Shown here: one piece after another, positions 44,534 through 53,517 of the stretch
Layout of the letters: each line of letters begins with the position of its first letter
How positions within the stretch are numbered: the first letter of the stretch is position 1
Origin: Tolypothrix sp. PCC 7712
GTDB lineage: Bacteria > Cyanobacteriota > Cyanobacteriia > Cyanobacteriales > Nostocaceae
Reading direction: 5' to 3'
NCBI RefSeq assembly: GCF_025860405.1
Contig: NZ_CP063785.1
Span: 2,046,001-2,110,000 of the forward strand
DNA length: 64,000 nucleotides
Notes under the pieces: generated by a model
Database searches by the model: none
What the model was told of the DNA's origin: nothing
What the model saw: the letters and a program-made list of their open reading frames with translations, nothing else
Translations under genes and position numbers: made by a program

Positions 44534-45631
44534 ATGAAATTCCATTTACATAATTCTATACCTCAAGATTTACGTGTTTTATATAACAAAATAAAACACG
44601 AACATTACGAAGAGCTATATGAGTCAGAAACAGGGGAAACAGCTTCGCTTCAAGATACTTTAAATAAAGTTATACAAGCACTTCGCAGCAGCGATCAAAC
44701 AGTTACTCACCTTCGCTATCTCTGGATGACGCTTATCTTAACTCTAGCAGTACAGCCGACATTAGAATATTATCAACCAGGAAATTCTTTACCAAAAAAT
44801 ATCATTGATTTATTGACTGTATCGCTACGTAATAATATTCAGGGCAAGATGAATATTCCTAAGAATATTATTGATAGATTAATTAATATTTTATTTAGAG
44901 AAAGCAATTTATATTCAGATAAAGAGGTAGAAAGTTCCCAAATAATTAGTGAAGCAATAGACGTTTTTTATCAGGCAATTCTGGTTATTAATTATGAGCA
45001 ATCAGTAGAAGGAATTTTAGAAATATTATATGATTGCTTAGAAGGTTACGCAATTTTTCCAGGTTCTTATGGTAGGCGTGATTTGTTTGATTGGTGGCTA
45101 TTAGATGTTGTAAGAGCAAGTTGCAACTTAATACCCCCTGAAAATGTTTATGTAGTAGAAAGTTTACAAAATCACAAAAAGATTCAATTTCGTCAGAATA
45201 GTTTAATTAAGAAAATCAGCAATGATCTGAGCTTTTCTCTAATAGAGGAAATTCAATTAATTAGTAAAGAAGCTAGAGGTATGCAAGGTATGACAGACCT
45301 CAGCAAGATAATTGCCAGTAACCCAGGAATTTGTGGTGGTCGCCCGCGAATTGCCGGACAAAGGATTACAGTTCATAATATTGCAATAGACTTTAATGCA
45401 GGTATGAAGCCGGAAGATATTGTTGCACAAAGACCACAGCTAACGTTAGCACAAGTTTATGCAGCCCTGACTTACTATTATTGTAATCAAGAACTCATCG
45501 ACGCAGAAATTGCGGCAGACTTTGAATACTTTAACCATTTAGAAGCTAAATATCAGACACACTCCAGTGACATAAATGTACTTGAAACGGCTGCGAGTAT
45601 AGACAAAAATAAAAGCGATCGCACCCAGTAA
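44534..45631 (+). CDS. Unknown N-terminal domain fused to DUF433
   Basis: From ATG 44534 the protein is 365 aa. Residues 1 to about 250 are helical and unrecognised. The last 110 residues, from MTDLSKIIASNPGICGG, are a DUF433 domain with the family pattern RPRIAGQRITVHNIA and AQVYAALTYYY; free DUF433 proteins are antitoxin-like HTH proteins. It follows a deaminase-toxin-like gene by about 100 bp, so the N-terminal domain may be the immunity part. An internal ATG would also allow DUF433 alone. The stop lies in a terminator stem. Confidence 0.65.
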   Translation: MKFHLHNSIPQDLRVLYNKIKHEHYEELYESETGETASLQDTLNKVIQALRSSDQTVTHLRYLWMTLILTLAVQPTLEYYQPGNSLPKNIIDLLTVSLRNNIQGKMNIPKNIIDRLINILFRESNLYSDKEVESSQIISEAIDVFYQAILVINYEQSVEGILEILYDCLEGYAIFPGSYGRRDLFDWWLLDVVRASCNLIPPENVYVVESLQNHKKIQFRQNSLIKKISNDLSFSLIEEIQLISKEARGMQGMTDLSKIIASNPGICGGRPRIAGQRITVHNIAIDFNAGMKPEDIVAQRPQLTLAQVYAALTYYYCNQELIDAEIAADFEYFNHLEAKYQTHSSDINVLETAASIDKNKSDRTQ

Positions 45632-45644
45632 AAATGCGATCGCT
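45614..45644. terminator. HIP1 stem terminator
   Basis: AGCGATCGCA and TGCGATCGCT form a perfect 10-bp stem with AATTTT after it, between convergent genes. It overlaps the stop codon of the DUF433 gene. Confidence 0.75.
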
Positions 45645-45667
45645 AATTTTAAATCAAGGAGTGAAAG

Positions 45668-46327
45668 TTATTCAGCCGCAACAGGTTCTAACAATTTGAT
45701 GTTAGAGAAGATAAATTCTTGAGTTGTGATTTCCCCTGCTGTCTCGGTTTTAATCTCCCGACGATTGAGGATAAAATATTTACCTACTTTTTCGTATTCA
45801 TCAGTAAATTCACTTCTGCCTCCCTTTTGTTGTCCGCTTGCGGGGTCATGGTAAACAGAATCGTAGGTGTGAGACAAGTAACCCTCACCAGTTTGGTGAC
45901 TGCTAAAGGTGTCAATTGTCACAAAAGTACCGTGAATGAGACGATGAACATGGCTCACCTCATTGTTGCGGACTTTGTATTTATCGCCCTCAGCTTTACC
46001 ACCAACTAAAATCTCAACCGCGCCATTTTCCTCTGTACCGCCATAGCTAAAGCTATTTGCGCCGTGGGTATCTTCAAAGGAACGACGGACGCGGTGAATT
46101 GCTATTTCCCAAGCTTGATGGTGAATCGCTTGCTTGGCTTCTTCATTTTCTACATCTGATACTTCCGCCTTCAAGTTGGCGTTGACAATGACTTTAGCTG
46201 TAGTAACTTGCCCATCATGTTTAAAGGTGATGTCAGCAGTGTACCCAGGAAAATCCTTGTCCCAAGTGTAACGATTTTCATAAGCAGCCCGGAAAAGTTC
46301 CTGAGCAGAAATTTGTGTAACAGTCAT
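45668..46327 (-). CDS. DUF3386-family protein
   Basis: From ATG 46327 (MTVTQISAQELFRAAYENRY) the protein is 219 aa. It is a soluble protein with YTWDKDFPGYTADITF, IHRVRRSFEDTHG and FILNRREIKTETAGEITTQE, the features of a cyanobacterial family of unknown function. No catalytic motif is apparent. The frame extends 53 codons upstream but overlaps the divergent promoter region, so the shorter start is preferred. Confidence 0.75.
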   Translation of the reverse strand: MTVTQISAQELFRAAYENRYTWDKDFPGYTADITFKHDGQVTTAKVIVNANLKAEVSDVENEEAKQAIHHQAWEIAIHRVRRSFEDTHGANSFSYGGTEENGAVEILVGGKAEGDKYKVRNNEVSHVHRLIHGTFVTIDTFSSHQTGEGYLSHTYDSVYHDPASGQQKGGRSEFTDEYEKVGKYFILNRREIKTETAGEITTQEFIFSNIKLLEPVAAE

Positions 46328-46429
46328 GGTTTCACCTATAAACAGTAGTGATATTAGCGTTTTATCTTTGCTTGGTATTAGCATAGAGTTAATTGTTAAG
46401 CCCCGCATAGTCCCCAACTGGGTACACTT

Positions 46430-47107
46430 ATGGCTAATTCTCTTCATGCTGCATTTGCTGCGATCGCCAATGTCCGTAATGAGCAAGAGCTAAAACTCGC
46501 ACTCATGGATAAAATTGGTGAACATTTTGGCGTGCAACATTGGGGTATCAATCTCATAGATGACCAGTCACAGACTGAGATTGATGTTCCTGCTATTCCC
46601 ACAGTTTGCCTACAAGGTAATCCCATCGGACGCTATGTAGTTGAGCGTCATGCACCTGCTCATGAGCAGTTAATCCTATCTCCAGAAGATTGGAAAGATA
46701 TTTGCCCCCGCCACGATCACGAACACGTGATGACTGGCCCCATTATCTGCGATGGTCGTCTTGTAGGCACCCTCAACTTAGCTCGTGCTAAAGGTAGCCC
46801 AGCTTTTGACGGTAACGATTTAGCCGATTTAAGTGCCTTGTGTATTCACATTTCAGCAAAACTTGCTACCTTGCGGGCGAAACCAAAAACCATCAAATCC
46901 TCCGTACCTAATCCACTTACACCGCGCGAGTTAGAAATTGCCGAATTAGTTGCTCAAGGCTTAACCAATTCAGAAATCGCCGCTAGGCTTTGGATTACTC
47001 ACAATTCTGTCAAGCAAGCTTTAAAAAGAATGTTCCGTAAGCTTGGGGTATCAGCACGCAGCGAGATGGTAGCGAAGCTGCATTCAACAATAGTTTCTAA
47101 TTCGTAG
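46430..47107 (+). CDS. GAF-LuxR transcriptional regulator (copy A)
   Basis: The 225-aa protein has an N-terminal GAF-like sensor domain (residues about 1-150, GEHFGVQHWGINLID, YVVERHAPAHEQL, DHEHVMTGPI) and a C-terminal LuxR HTH (LTPRELEIAELVAQGLTNSEIA in parts, NSVKQALKRMFRKLG). It is a close paralogue of the protein at 48020. It is divergent from the DUF3386 gene. I infer redox or ligand sensing as in the PedR group, from the fold only. Confidence 0.85.
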   Translation: MANSLHAAFAAIANVRNEQELKLALMDKIGEHFGVQHWGINLIDDQSQTEIDVPAIPTVCLQGNPIGRYVVERHAPAHEQLILSPEDWKDICPRHDHEHVMTGPIICDGRLVGTLNLARAKGSPAFDGNDLADLSALCIHISAKLATLRAKPKTIKSSVPNPLTPRELEIAELVAQGLTNSEIAARLWITHNSVKQALKRMFRKLGVSARSEMVAKLHSTIVSNS

Positions 47108-47216
47108 TTCGTAATTCGTAATTCGTAATACCCTGCGGGAAGCCCTCCGGGTTCAGCAGTTGCTTCAAGTCGGGGAACCCGCCCAACGCACTGCTTCACC
47201 GCTACGCGTCTACGTA
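47094..47216. repeat. Tandem GTAATTC units and dispersed palindromic repeat
   Basis: GTAGTTC/GTAATTC heptamers (about 47104-47129) are followed by the 36-bp dispersed repeat (47158-47193, also at 14658-14693) and CCGCTACGCGTCTACG. The stretch fills the gap between convergent genes. Confidence 0.7.
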
Positions 47217-47217
47217 A

Positions 47218-47916
47218 TTACACTAAACCAAGCAACTTAGTGGTTTCTTTTGTTTGTTCTAGGGATGCTGTAATTAGCTGTTCACCTAATTTCTGAACTT
47301 GCTGAACTAAAGCCTCACCAGCATTCTCTGGTGAGCCAACATTAAACGGTGGTGCGGGATTATACTCAAGCAATAATTGAATGAGTTTAGCTGTGTCTTC
47401 ACCGCACAGATGAGCAGCAATTACCAATCCAAAATCAATCCCAGCCGTCACACCACCGCCTGTAATGCGGTTGCGGTCAATTACTACTCTTTCATTAACT
47501 ACCTCAACCCCCAAAAGCGCTAACTGATCGCGAAACGCCCAATGCGAAGTAGCACGATAGCCTTGCAGCAATCCAGCCGCCGCCAAAATTAAGGAGCCAG
47601 TACAAACTGATGTAATATATTTTGCTGTTTTCCCTTGATTTTGCAGAAACTCTAACACTTCCGCATCTCTCATCATTTCCACCTGTCCCGGCCCGCCTGG
47701 TACACAGATAACATCCAATTGTGGAGAGTCAGCAAAAGTAGTATTTGGCAAAATCGTCAGATTATCGCTACTAGTGACTGGCTCTAGATTTTTCCATAAG
47801 CAATAAACTTTACTATTTGGCAAAAAACTAAAGACTTGTTGCGGCCCAGTGATATCTAATTGCGTCATGCCAGGATAAATCACTAGACCAATGTTGTACT
47901 CTGCTGCATTACTCAT
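47218..47916 (-). CDS. DJ-1/PfpI family protein (isonitrile hydratase-like)
   Basis: The 232-aa protein has the DJ-1 fold with nucleophile Cys105 in ITSVCTGSLILAAAG, a preceding VPGGPGQ turn, and the conserved YPGMTQLDITGP at the N-terminus. This arrangement matches the InhA/isonitrile hydratase-like subgroup of GATase1 proteins. It lies between two paralogous GAF-LuxR genes, so its expression may be set by one of them. Confidence 0.85.
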   Translation of the reverse strand: MSNAAEYNIGLVIYPGMTQLDITGPQQVFSFLPNSKVYCLWKNLEPVTSSDNLTILPNTTFADSPQLDVICVPGGPGQVEMMRDAEVLEFLQNQGKTAKYITSVCTGSLILAAAGLLQGYRATSHWAFRDQLALLGVEVVNERVVIDRNRITGGGVTAGIDFGLVIAAHLCGEDTAKLIQLLLEYNPAPPFNVGSPENAGEALVQQVQKLGEQLITASLEQTKETTKLLGLV

Positions 47917-48019
47917 AATTCTAATTTCTCTATACTTTCGTGTTGGGATTCACTGCTAGAGTAAGATTGATTACTTAGCTGTGCCTAGTCCTCGATCGAG
48001 TACACTTTGTTGAGAGAAA

Positions 48020-48733
48020 ATGGCTAATTTGCAAAGTTTATTTCATGCTATGGCTACCGCCAATGATGAACGTCAATTGCGGCTAGCTTTCATGGATAAC
48101 GTTGGAGAGCATTTTGGCGTGCAGCGTTGGGGTATTTACCTTACCGATGAGCAATCTCGGCTAGCGAGTGTTGATGTTTCTGGTGTTCCTGAATCCTTAG
48201 TAGAGCGCTATGAGCAAGTAGGTAGAGCTGTAGATCCAGTTATGCGCTACGTTGTTGAGCGTCACGCACCAGCCCATGAAGAATTAGTCTTACCCCCAGG
48301 TGGTTGGAAGCAATGCGATTTGTACCAGAATTGTTGCGCCTACTACGACCACGAACACATCATGACAGGCCCTATTGTCGGTGCTGGTCAATTAATTGGC
48401 ACAGTTCACTTTGCCCGTGTTGGTCATACACCTGCTTTTAGCAGCGATCATCTGGCTGATTTAAGTGCCTTATGTCTTCATCTATCAGCTTGTTTGGCAA
48501 TGATAAAGCGATCGCCACAACAATTCAACTCACCGCTAGCGCATCGCCTCACCCCCCGCGAACGGCAAATAGTTGAATTAGTAGCACAGGGCTTAACTAA
48601 CGCTGAAATTGGTGCAAAACTTTGGATTACAGAAAATTCCGTTAAGCAAGCTCTCAAAAGGATATTTCGCAAATTAGAAGTTGTTAACCGTGCCGAAATG
48701 GTAGCGCGCTCTCAAAATGTTTTGACTGCATAG
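48020..48733 (+). CDS. GAF-LuxR transcriptional regulator (copy B)
   Basis: The 237-aa protein is a paralogue of copy A. It shares GEHFGVQRWGIYL, YVVERHAPAHEELVL, DHEHIMTGPIVG and the LuxR HTH with NSVKQALKRIFRKL. It has an extra Cys-containing loop (CDLYQNCCAYY) absent from copy A, which could be redox sensitive. A ribosome-binding site is not striking. The next gene starts 12 bp after its stop. Confidence 0.85.
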   Translation: MANLQSLFHAMATANDERQLRLAFMDNVGEHFGVQRWGIYLTDEQSRLASVDVSGVPESLVERYEQVGRAVDPVMRYVVERHAPAHEELVLPPGGWKQCDLYQNCCAYYDHEHIMTGPIVGAGQLIGTVHFARVGHTPAFSSDHLADLSALCLHLSACLAMIKRSPQQFNSPLAHRLTPRERQIVELVAQGLTNAEIGAKLWITENSVKQALKRIFRKLEVVNRAEMVARSQNVLTA

Positions 48734-48745
48734 AGGATTGTTTTT

Positions 48746-49393
48746 ATGACCCGCCCTCGCATTCTGCAACCAGGTACAAGCTATACATTTAGTAAATATT
48801 TTGAATTGCCCTATGCCCCAGCTGACATCCTTGCAGAATTTAATTGTACTTATGAACGTAAGCGGCTGGAGTTACCAAAATATGCAGGTGAACTTAAGTG
48901 TTTAGATTTTTTGAGTCGTTACTTGCCAAGAAATTTAGCCTACGTTAACCCCATCAGCGAAATGGCAAGAAGAGAGGTATTAATTGCCCCTACATTATTA
49001 GAAATTTGTGCCGAAACTCAAACCCAATTAAATATTGAATATCCGATAAATATTAACGAGCAGCTAAAAGGTAGCTTTGATTATTACATAAATAGTAATA
49101 GCAGTAATAGCCATACAGGAATGCTAGTAGTTGAAGCTAAACAATCAGATTTAGGTCGGGGATTTACGCAATTAGCAGTAGAATTAATAGCCCTTGACCA
49201 GTGGATACAATCAGAAACACCCCTGCTTTACGGCGCTGTTACTACAGGAGAGGATTGGCGATTTGGGATATTTAACCGTCAACAAAAATTAATTTCTCAA
49301 GACTTAAAACTTTATCGCGTTCCTGAAGAATTAGAGGAATTATTACGCGTTATTATAGGAATTATTGTTACCCCTACTGAAGATAGGGCGTAG
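48746..49393 (+). CDS. Hypothetical protein with nuclease-like core
   Basis: The 215-aa soluble protein follows the LuxR gene by 12 bp and is likely co-transcribed. LKGSFDYYI followed by GMLVVEAKQSDLGRG gives a D...ExK pattern that suggests a PD-(D/E)XK nuclease fold, but the rest is unfamiliar. I infer this only from the motif. Confidence 0.55.
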   Translation: MTRPRILQPGTSYTFSKYFELPYAPADILAEFNCTYERKRLELPKYAGELKCLDFLSRYLPRNLAYVNPISEMARREVLIAPTLLEICAETQTQLNIEYPININEQLKGSFDYYINSNSSNSHTGMLVVEAKQSDLGRGFTQLAVELIALDQWIQSETPLLYGAVTTGEDWRFGIFNRQQKLISQDLKLYRVPEELEELLRVIIGIIVTPTEDRA

Positions 49394-49440
49394 GGTATTT
49401 TGATATAATCCTACACCCAAGAGATAACAATAGAGAGGTA

Positions 49441-49920
49441 TTAAGACCTTTGTGCTACACTCACGCCTTCAACTTTCGCAGGTATGATTATGCCATAGTA
49501 AATGGCTGCGATCGCAGCTAGAGCATTGACCCAAATATTATTACCAAAAAGTGGCATGAACCCAAATGAGGTTTTAGCAAATGGCAACAATCCCATGATT
49601 GCCAAGACAATATAAGCTATTGCAAAACCACGATTGAAAATCCGGGAACTGCTAGCACTGATAAAAGAAGCAATCCCCCATAAACCTACGGCACATCGCA
49701 CTATGTTATGCAAGAAATTAGTAGGAAATAGTCCAAATATATAGCCAAATCCCGCAGAATACGCATTAGTAGATTCATTAAGTGGGATATAAGACATGTG
49801 AGTTCCTGGTATTGAAACTAAAGCTGGGATAAATCCAGCTAAACCTAACAGTAAATAGATAATTCCAATACCCAAAGCACAGTAACGCTCTGCCATTTTT
49901 GCCGCGTTGGTATTTTCCAT
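49441..49920 (-). CDS. DUF4383-type four-span membrane protein
   Basis: The 159-aa protein has four hydrophobic spans, with YCALGIGIIYLLLGLAGFIP first and a Gly/Leu-rich FLHNIVRCAVGLWG motif in the middle, the pattern of DUF4383. No catalytic residues are evident. Function is unknown. Confidence 0.75.
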   Translation of the reverse strand: MENTNAAKMAERYCALGIGIIYLLLGLAGFIPALVSIPGTHMSYIPLNESTNAYSAGFGYIFGLFPTNFLHNIVRCAVGLWGIASFISASSSRIFNRGFAIAYIVLAIMGLLPFAKTSFGFMPLFGNNIWVNALAAIAAIYYGIIIPAKVEGVSVAQRS

Positions 49921-50373
49921 ATTCTCTTTTACCTCAAAATCCTGAAATTATTCACAGAATCTAATCCGCTAATGCAATATCACTCAGCTAACGGAATTGA
50001 GAAAATTAACTGTATTTCTATTAATACCGTTGCTTTGCAATATCTAACACTTACTATTCAACTTAAATTTTGTTAGCTTCACTCTATCGAAAGGAGGGAT
50101 TAAAATTAGAGATTAGAGTATTTACTTGTTATCAATAGATATATAAAATCTAGCTGTTACTTAAATCATTATAATTGTGAATTAGCACTCGCATTCTTAA
50201 AGCTGAAATTCCTAAAATTTACTCTATCTAAGGAATTAAATATTTACAGACATCAACTTTAAAAAAGTAGTATTGTTTGAAATGTATGGAAATATTTGAT
50301 AGTAAATATTGCTAATCTAAAATCCAAAATTAAATCCCCTCTCCTAAAATTAGAAGAGGGGATAAAGGTGAGA
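49921..50373. other. AT-rich intergenic stretch
   Basis: About 450 bp with no convincing frame. The last part (CTCTCCTAAAATTAGAAGAGG near 50340) can form a stem and may terminate the Ycf45-like gene. Confidence 0.45.
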
Positions 50374-52107
50374 TTATGCCGGATAAATCCTTAGGCGGCG
50401 ATTTGGTTCCTCACCAAAACTATGAGACTTGAGTCGATAATGTTCTACCAACTCATGTTGCATTTTGCGGACTTGGGGAGAACGAGGTAGTAACTCCACT
50501 GGTTGTCCTTTGGGAATGACTATCTGCTCAACAGCGAGTCTAGCTTCTTCCAAAGCATCCATTTCGTCATCACTACCACTGTGCAATAACAGTTGCAGAT
50601 CTCGATCATCAGCAATTTCTGGATCGTCAATGTTCAGCAACCGCCGTAAAGCACGGGTAATTTGGGGGATAGTGCTGGACTTAATCATGTGGATGGGCAC
50701 ATGACGCGCTTTTGCCATTTGCCTTAATTTGGCGTGATTTTTGACGTGCGATCGCAGTGCCAAAATTGCATCAGCACTATCGATATCTTTTGTCAATACC
50801 ACTGGCAAAGTGAGTACGCTAATTACCTGCTCTAGTTGATGACGGCTAACACCATAGGGGTAAACGTGCAGTGGCAAATCTTCGCCGTTTGGCCCTGGTT
50901 GTCTGCTGCTAAGGTCAACAGCCTCGGAGTAATTAAACGATTCATCCAGCAAGCGGTCGAACTCACTGCGTCCTGTGACTCTTTCCCGTTCTACAGATAT
51001 GGGTGGTAAGGCTACCATCTGTCCTGACGAACGCCAGCCATTAGAGGTGCGTGAGCTAGCAAAGGAGTCTTCCGCAGTTGCTTGCTGTCCGCCACGACCA
51101 TTGACTACTGACAACTGGCGGGTAATTGCTACCTTGCCATTGTCGTCAACTGTTCTGGTTTGTGGACTAGGCTGGCGACCCCGCAGAAGAGTATCTACTG
51201 TATCAGCAACACTTTCGTGTACTACCCAGCGTTGCCGTTCTAACATTTCCACAGCAATCTCAAAGGTAGGAGGGGCTTTGCGTTCCAAAACAGTCTTTTG
51301 ACTGCCCCTGCGTCTAGCTTCGTCATCTCCTAATGTCACCGCTTGGATACCCCCCACTAAATCAGAAAGGGTGGGGTTTTTAATCAGGTTTTCTATTTGG
51401 TTCCCATGAGCAGTACCTACCAGTTGTACACCTCGTTCCGCAATGGTACGAGCTGCCAAGGCTTCCAGTTCTGTGCCAATTTCATCAATGACGATGACTT
51501 CTGGCATATGGTTTTCTACTGCTTCAATCATGACTTGATGCTGAAGCTCTGGATGAGCTACTTGCATCCTTCTGGCGCGACCAATAGCAGGGTGGGCAAC
51601 ATCACCATCCCCAGCGATTTCATTGGAGGTGTCGATAATTACTACTCGTTTATTGAGTTCATCTGCCAAAACCCGGGCAATTTCCCGTAAGGCAGTTGTT
51701 TTACCGACCCCTGGTCGCCCCAGCATCAGAATCGATTTACCAGTTTCTACCAAATCGCGAATCATACCAATGGTGCCGAATACTGCTCGACCCACGCGAC
51801 AGGTCAAGCCAATAATCTTGCCAGTACGATTGCGAATGGCGCTGATCCGGTGCAATGTTTGCTCGATTCCTGCCCGATTATCTCCGCCAAAGGTTCCAAC
51901 TCGCTGAATGCAATCATCTATTTGTTCTTGAGTGACAGGCTTCTCGCTCAGATACTCAGCTTGATTAGGAAAGCGAGCCTCTGGGCGACGGCCCAGATCC
52001 AAGACCACTTCTACTAAAAAGTCTCGCTTGGGATGATTATCTAGTACTTGTCGCAGGTCTTGGGGCAAAATGTCTAACAACTTTTGGAGATCGTCTGTAA
52101 TCGTCAT
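50374..52107 (-). CDS. Ycf45-type AAA ATPase with R3H domain
   Basis: The 577-aa protein has an N-terminal region, Walker A GRPGVGKT (130-137), Walker B VIVIDEIGTE, and a SpoIIIAA-like ATPase body. The C-terminal part has a further domain (DLPLHVYPYGVSRHQLEQVI) and an R3H single-stranded nucleic-acid-binding end (QHELVEHYRLKSHSFGEEPNRRLRI described in parts). The family is conserved in cyanobacteria and red-algal plastids. It probably acts on nucleic acid. It precedes ldpA on the same strand in reverse order (41 bp gap), so both may form one unit. Confidence 0.9.
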   Translation of the reverse strand: MTITDDLQKLLDILPQDLRQVLDNHPKRDFLVEVVLDLGRRPEARFPNQAEYLSEKPVTQEQIDDCIQRVGTFGGDNRAGIEQTLHRISAIRNRTGKIIGLTCRVGRAVFGTIGMIRDLVETGKSILMLGRPGVGKTTALREIARVLADELNKRVVIIDTSNEIAGDGDVAHPAIGRARRMQVAHPELQHQVMIEAVENHMPEVIVIDEIGTELEALAARTIAERGVQLVGTAHGNQIENLIKNPTLSDLVGGIQAVTLGDDEARRRGSQKTVLERKAPPTFEIAVEMLERQRWVVHESVADTVDTLLRGRQPSPQTRTVDDNGKVAITRQLSVVNGRGGQQATAEDSFASSRTSNGWRSSGQMVALPPISVERERVTGRSEFDRLLDESFNYSEAVDLSSRQPGPNGEDLPLHVYPYGVSRHQLEQVISVLTLPVVLTKDIDSADAILALRSHVKNHAKLRQMAKARHVPIHMIKSSTIPQITRALRRLLNIDDPEIADDRDLQLLLHSGSDDEMDALEEARLAVEQIVIPKGQPVELLPRSPQVRKMQHELVEHYRLKSHSFGEEPNRRLRIYPA

Positions 52108-52148
52108 GCTTTACTATGGTGACGTTTTTAGAGATAACGAACGAGCGA

Positions 52149-53309
52149 TTAGCGCTCCTGTTGTGACTTGAGCTGGGAAACGAGAGAATGGGCAAGCTCT
52201 ACAGCCTGCCAGAGTAGTACATCGTCCTCTTCCAGGCGGATAGTCGCCTTAACATTGGTTTTACTCACCTCCTTATTTTCTAACTGTTCCAAAATTGGTG
52301 ACAGCAGTACACGGGCGTAGCTACCATAGGCCACCCCAGCAATTTTGGATTTTGGATTTCGGATTTTGGATTTTAAATTGGAATCTTCCAATCCAAAATC
52401 TAAAATCGGCAATCTAAAATCGTTTAGCAGTTCCATTGCTTTTAACTTGGCAACAGTGTAGCTATTAGTGCCACCTGCTAACTGCACATATCCTGGTAAC
52501 TTAGCTGCCAAAACTTTTTGTCCTAATTTCACCGCTGCTAAAGTCGTACCATCTCCTATATCTCCACTCATCGGCCGACCATCAGTTTGCCAAATTAAGG
52601 CATGGGGTCGCGGGTGCATTAGGTCATATATTGCTTTTAGGTAATCAATCATGCCTTCGCCGTCGGGACAGCTGATCGCTACTAACTTTAATTGCGCTAC
52701 CCAAGGTGAAATTGCTTGCCATAGACGTTGAAACTCGGCTAACCGCCCTACTTGTGTATGAATTTCTACGGCATCTACTCCTGTTGACATTACTAATGGT
52801 GCGATCGCCCCCGGCGTTGTCATATATGAGCTTGTATAAATTATATCATAAGGACAAATAGGGATGCAACGACCACAGCCGTAGCACTTTTGGGATACGA
52901 CACCTGAGTAGTTATCTTTTATACCATTAAAAACAATTGCTTGTGCTGGACAAATGCTTTCACAAGGTCTATGGCAATCTTGGGGACACTTCAGAGGATT
53001 AAATTCTGCCTTACGAAAATGTGGGTCTTCACCATCATTTAGGCTGACCATCAAAAATGGTAAGTTTCCTTGGGATTTAAAACCCCGCTTTTGAGCTTCA
53101 CCAGATAGGGTTTTGGCTACTTGCAGCGCTTCTTGTGCTGCAGCAATCACCGCTGGATCAGCTGCCACATCTATACAGTCAGCGCCCGCCAAAGTGTAGG
53201 CTAATGTTAAACTTCTGACCGCAGGCAGATGCTGGAAACTGGCTCCACAGATGAGCTTGAACCAGCGACCTTCTTTGAGAGATTGTAAAGGGGCAAACAG
53301 ATCAGTCAC
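52149..53309 (-). CDS. ldpA: LdpA, iron-sulfur protein of circadian light input
   Basis: LdpA carries redox-active Fe-S clusters and tunes clock period to light in Synechococcus. The 386-aa protein has the family start FAPLQSLKEGRWFKLICGASFQ and two 4Fe-4S motifs (CPQDCHRPCESICP and CYGCGRCIPICP). A short stretch (KSKIRNPKSKI) near residue 320 is encoded by AATCCAAAAT-type repeat DNA that elsewhere is intergenic; it seems an in-frame insertion. It lies just upstream of the Ycf45-type gene on the same strand. Confidence 0.88.
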   Translation of the reverse strand: MTDLFAPLQSLKEGRWFKLICGASFQHLPAVRSLTLAYTLAGADCIDVAADPAVIAAAQEALQVAKTLSGEAQKRGFKSQGNLPFLMVSLNDGEDPHFRKAEFNPLKCPQDCHRPCESICPAQAIVFNGIKDNYSGVVSQKCYGCGRCIPICPYDIIYTSSYMTTPGAIAPLVMSTGVDAVEIHTQVGRLAEFQRLWQAISPWVAQLKLVAISCPDGEGMIDYLKAIYDLMHPRPHALIWQTDGRPMSGDIGDGTTLAAVKLGQKVLAAKLPGYVQLAGGTNSYTVAKLKAMELLNDFRLPILDFGLEDSNLKSKIRNPKSKIAGVAYGSYARVLLSPILEQLENKEVSKTNVKATIRLEEDDVLLWQAVELAHSLVSQLKSQQER

Positions 53310-53328
53310 ATTTCTATTATGCTTTTAC

Positions 53329-53349
53329 GGGACTAAAAAATGTAGTCCC
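53329..53349 (-). terminator. Small hairpin between ldpA and histidine kinase
   Basis: GGGACTA and TAGTCCC pair around an AT-rich 7-base loop. It lies just before ldpA and could end the kinase transcript. Confidence 0.4.
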
Positions 53350-53391
53350 TTATAGGTAAAAAGTCGCGATTTCTTTATATTTTCATTTGGG

Positions 53392-53505
53392 GACTGGGGA
53401 TTGGGGATTGGGGACTGGGGATTAGGGACTTGAGACTGGGGACAAGGAAGTAGAGGAAGCACAGGAGTAATAAAAAATCCCCATTACCCATTACCCAATG
53501 ACAAA
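53392..53505. repeat. Short tandem repeats (GGGGACT/GGGGATT, CCATTAC)
   Basis: Runs of GGGGATT/GGGGACT and later ATTACCC heptamers fill the gap between the kinase gene and ldpA. Confidence 0.75.
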
Positions 53506-53517
53506 TGACAAACACCT

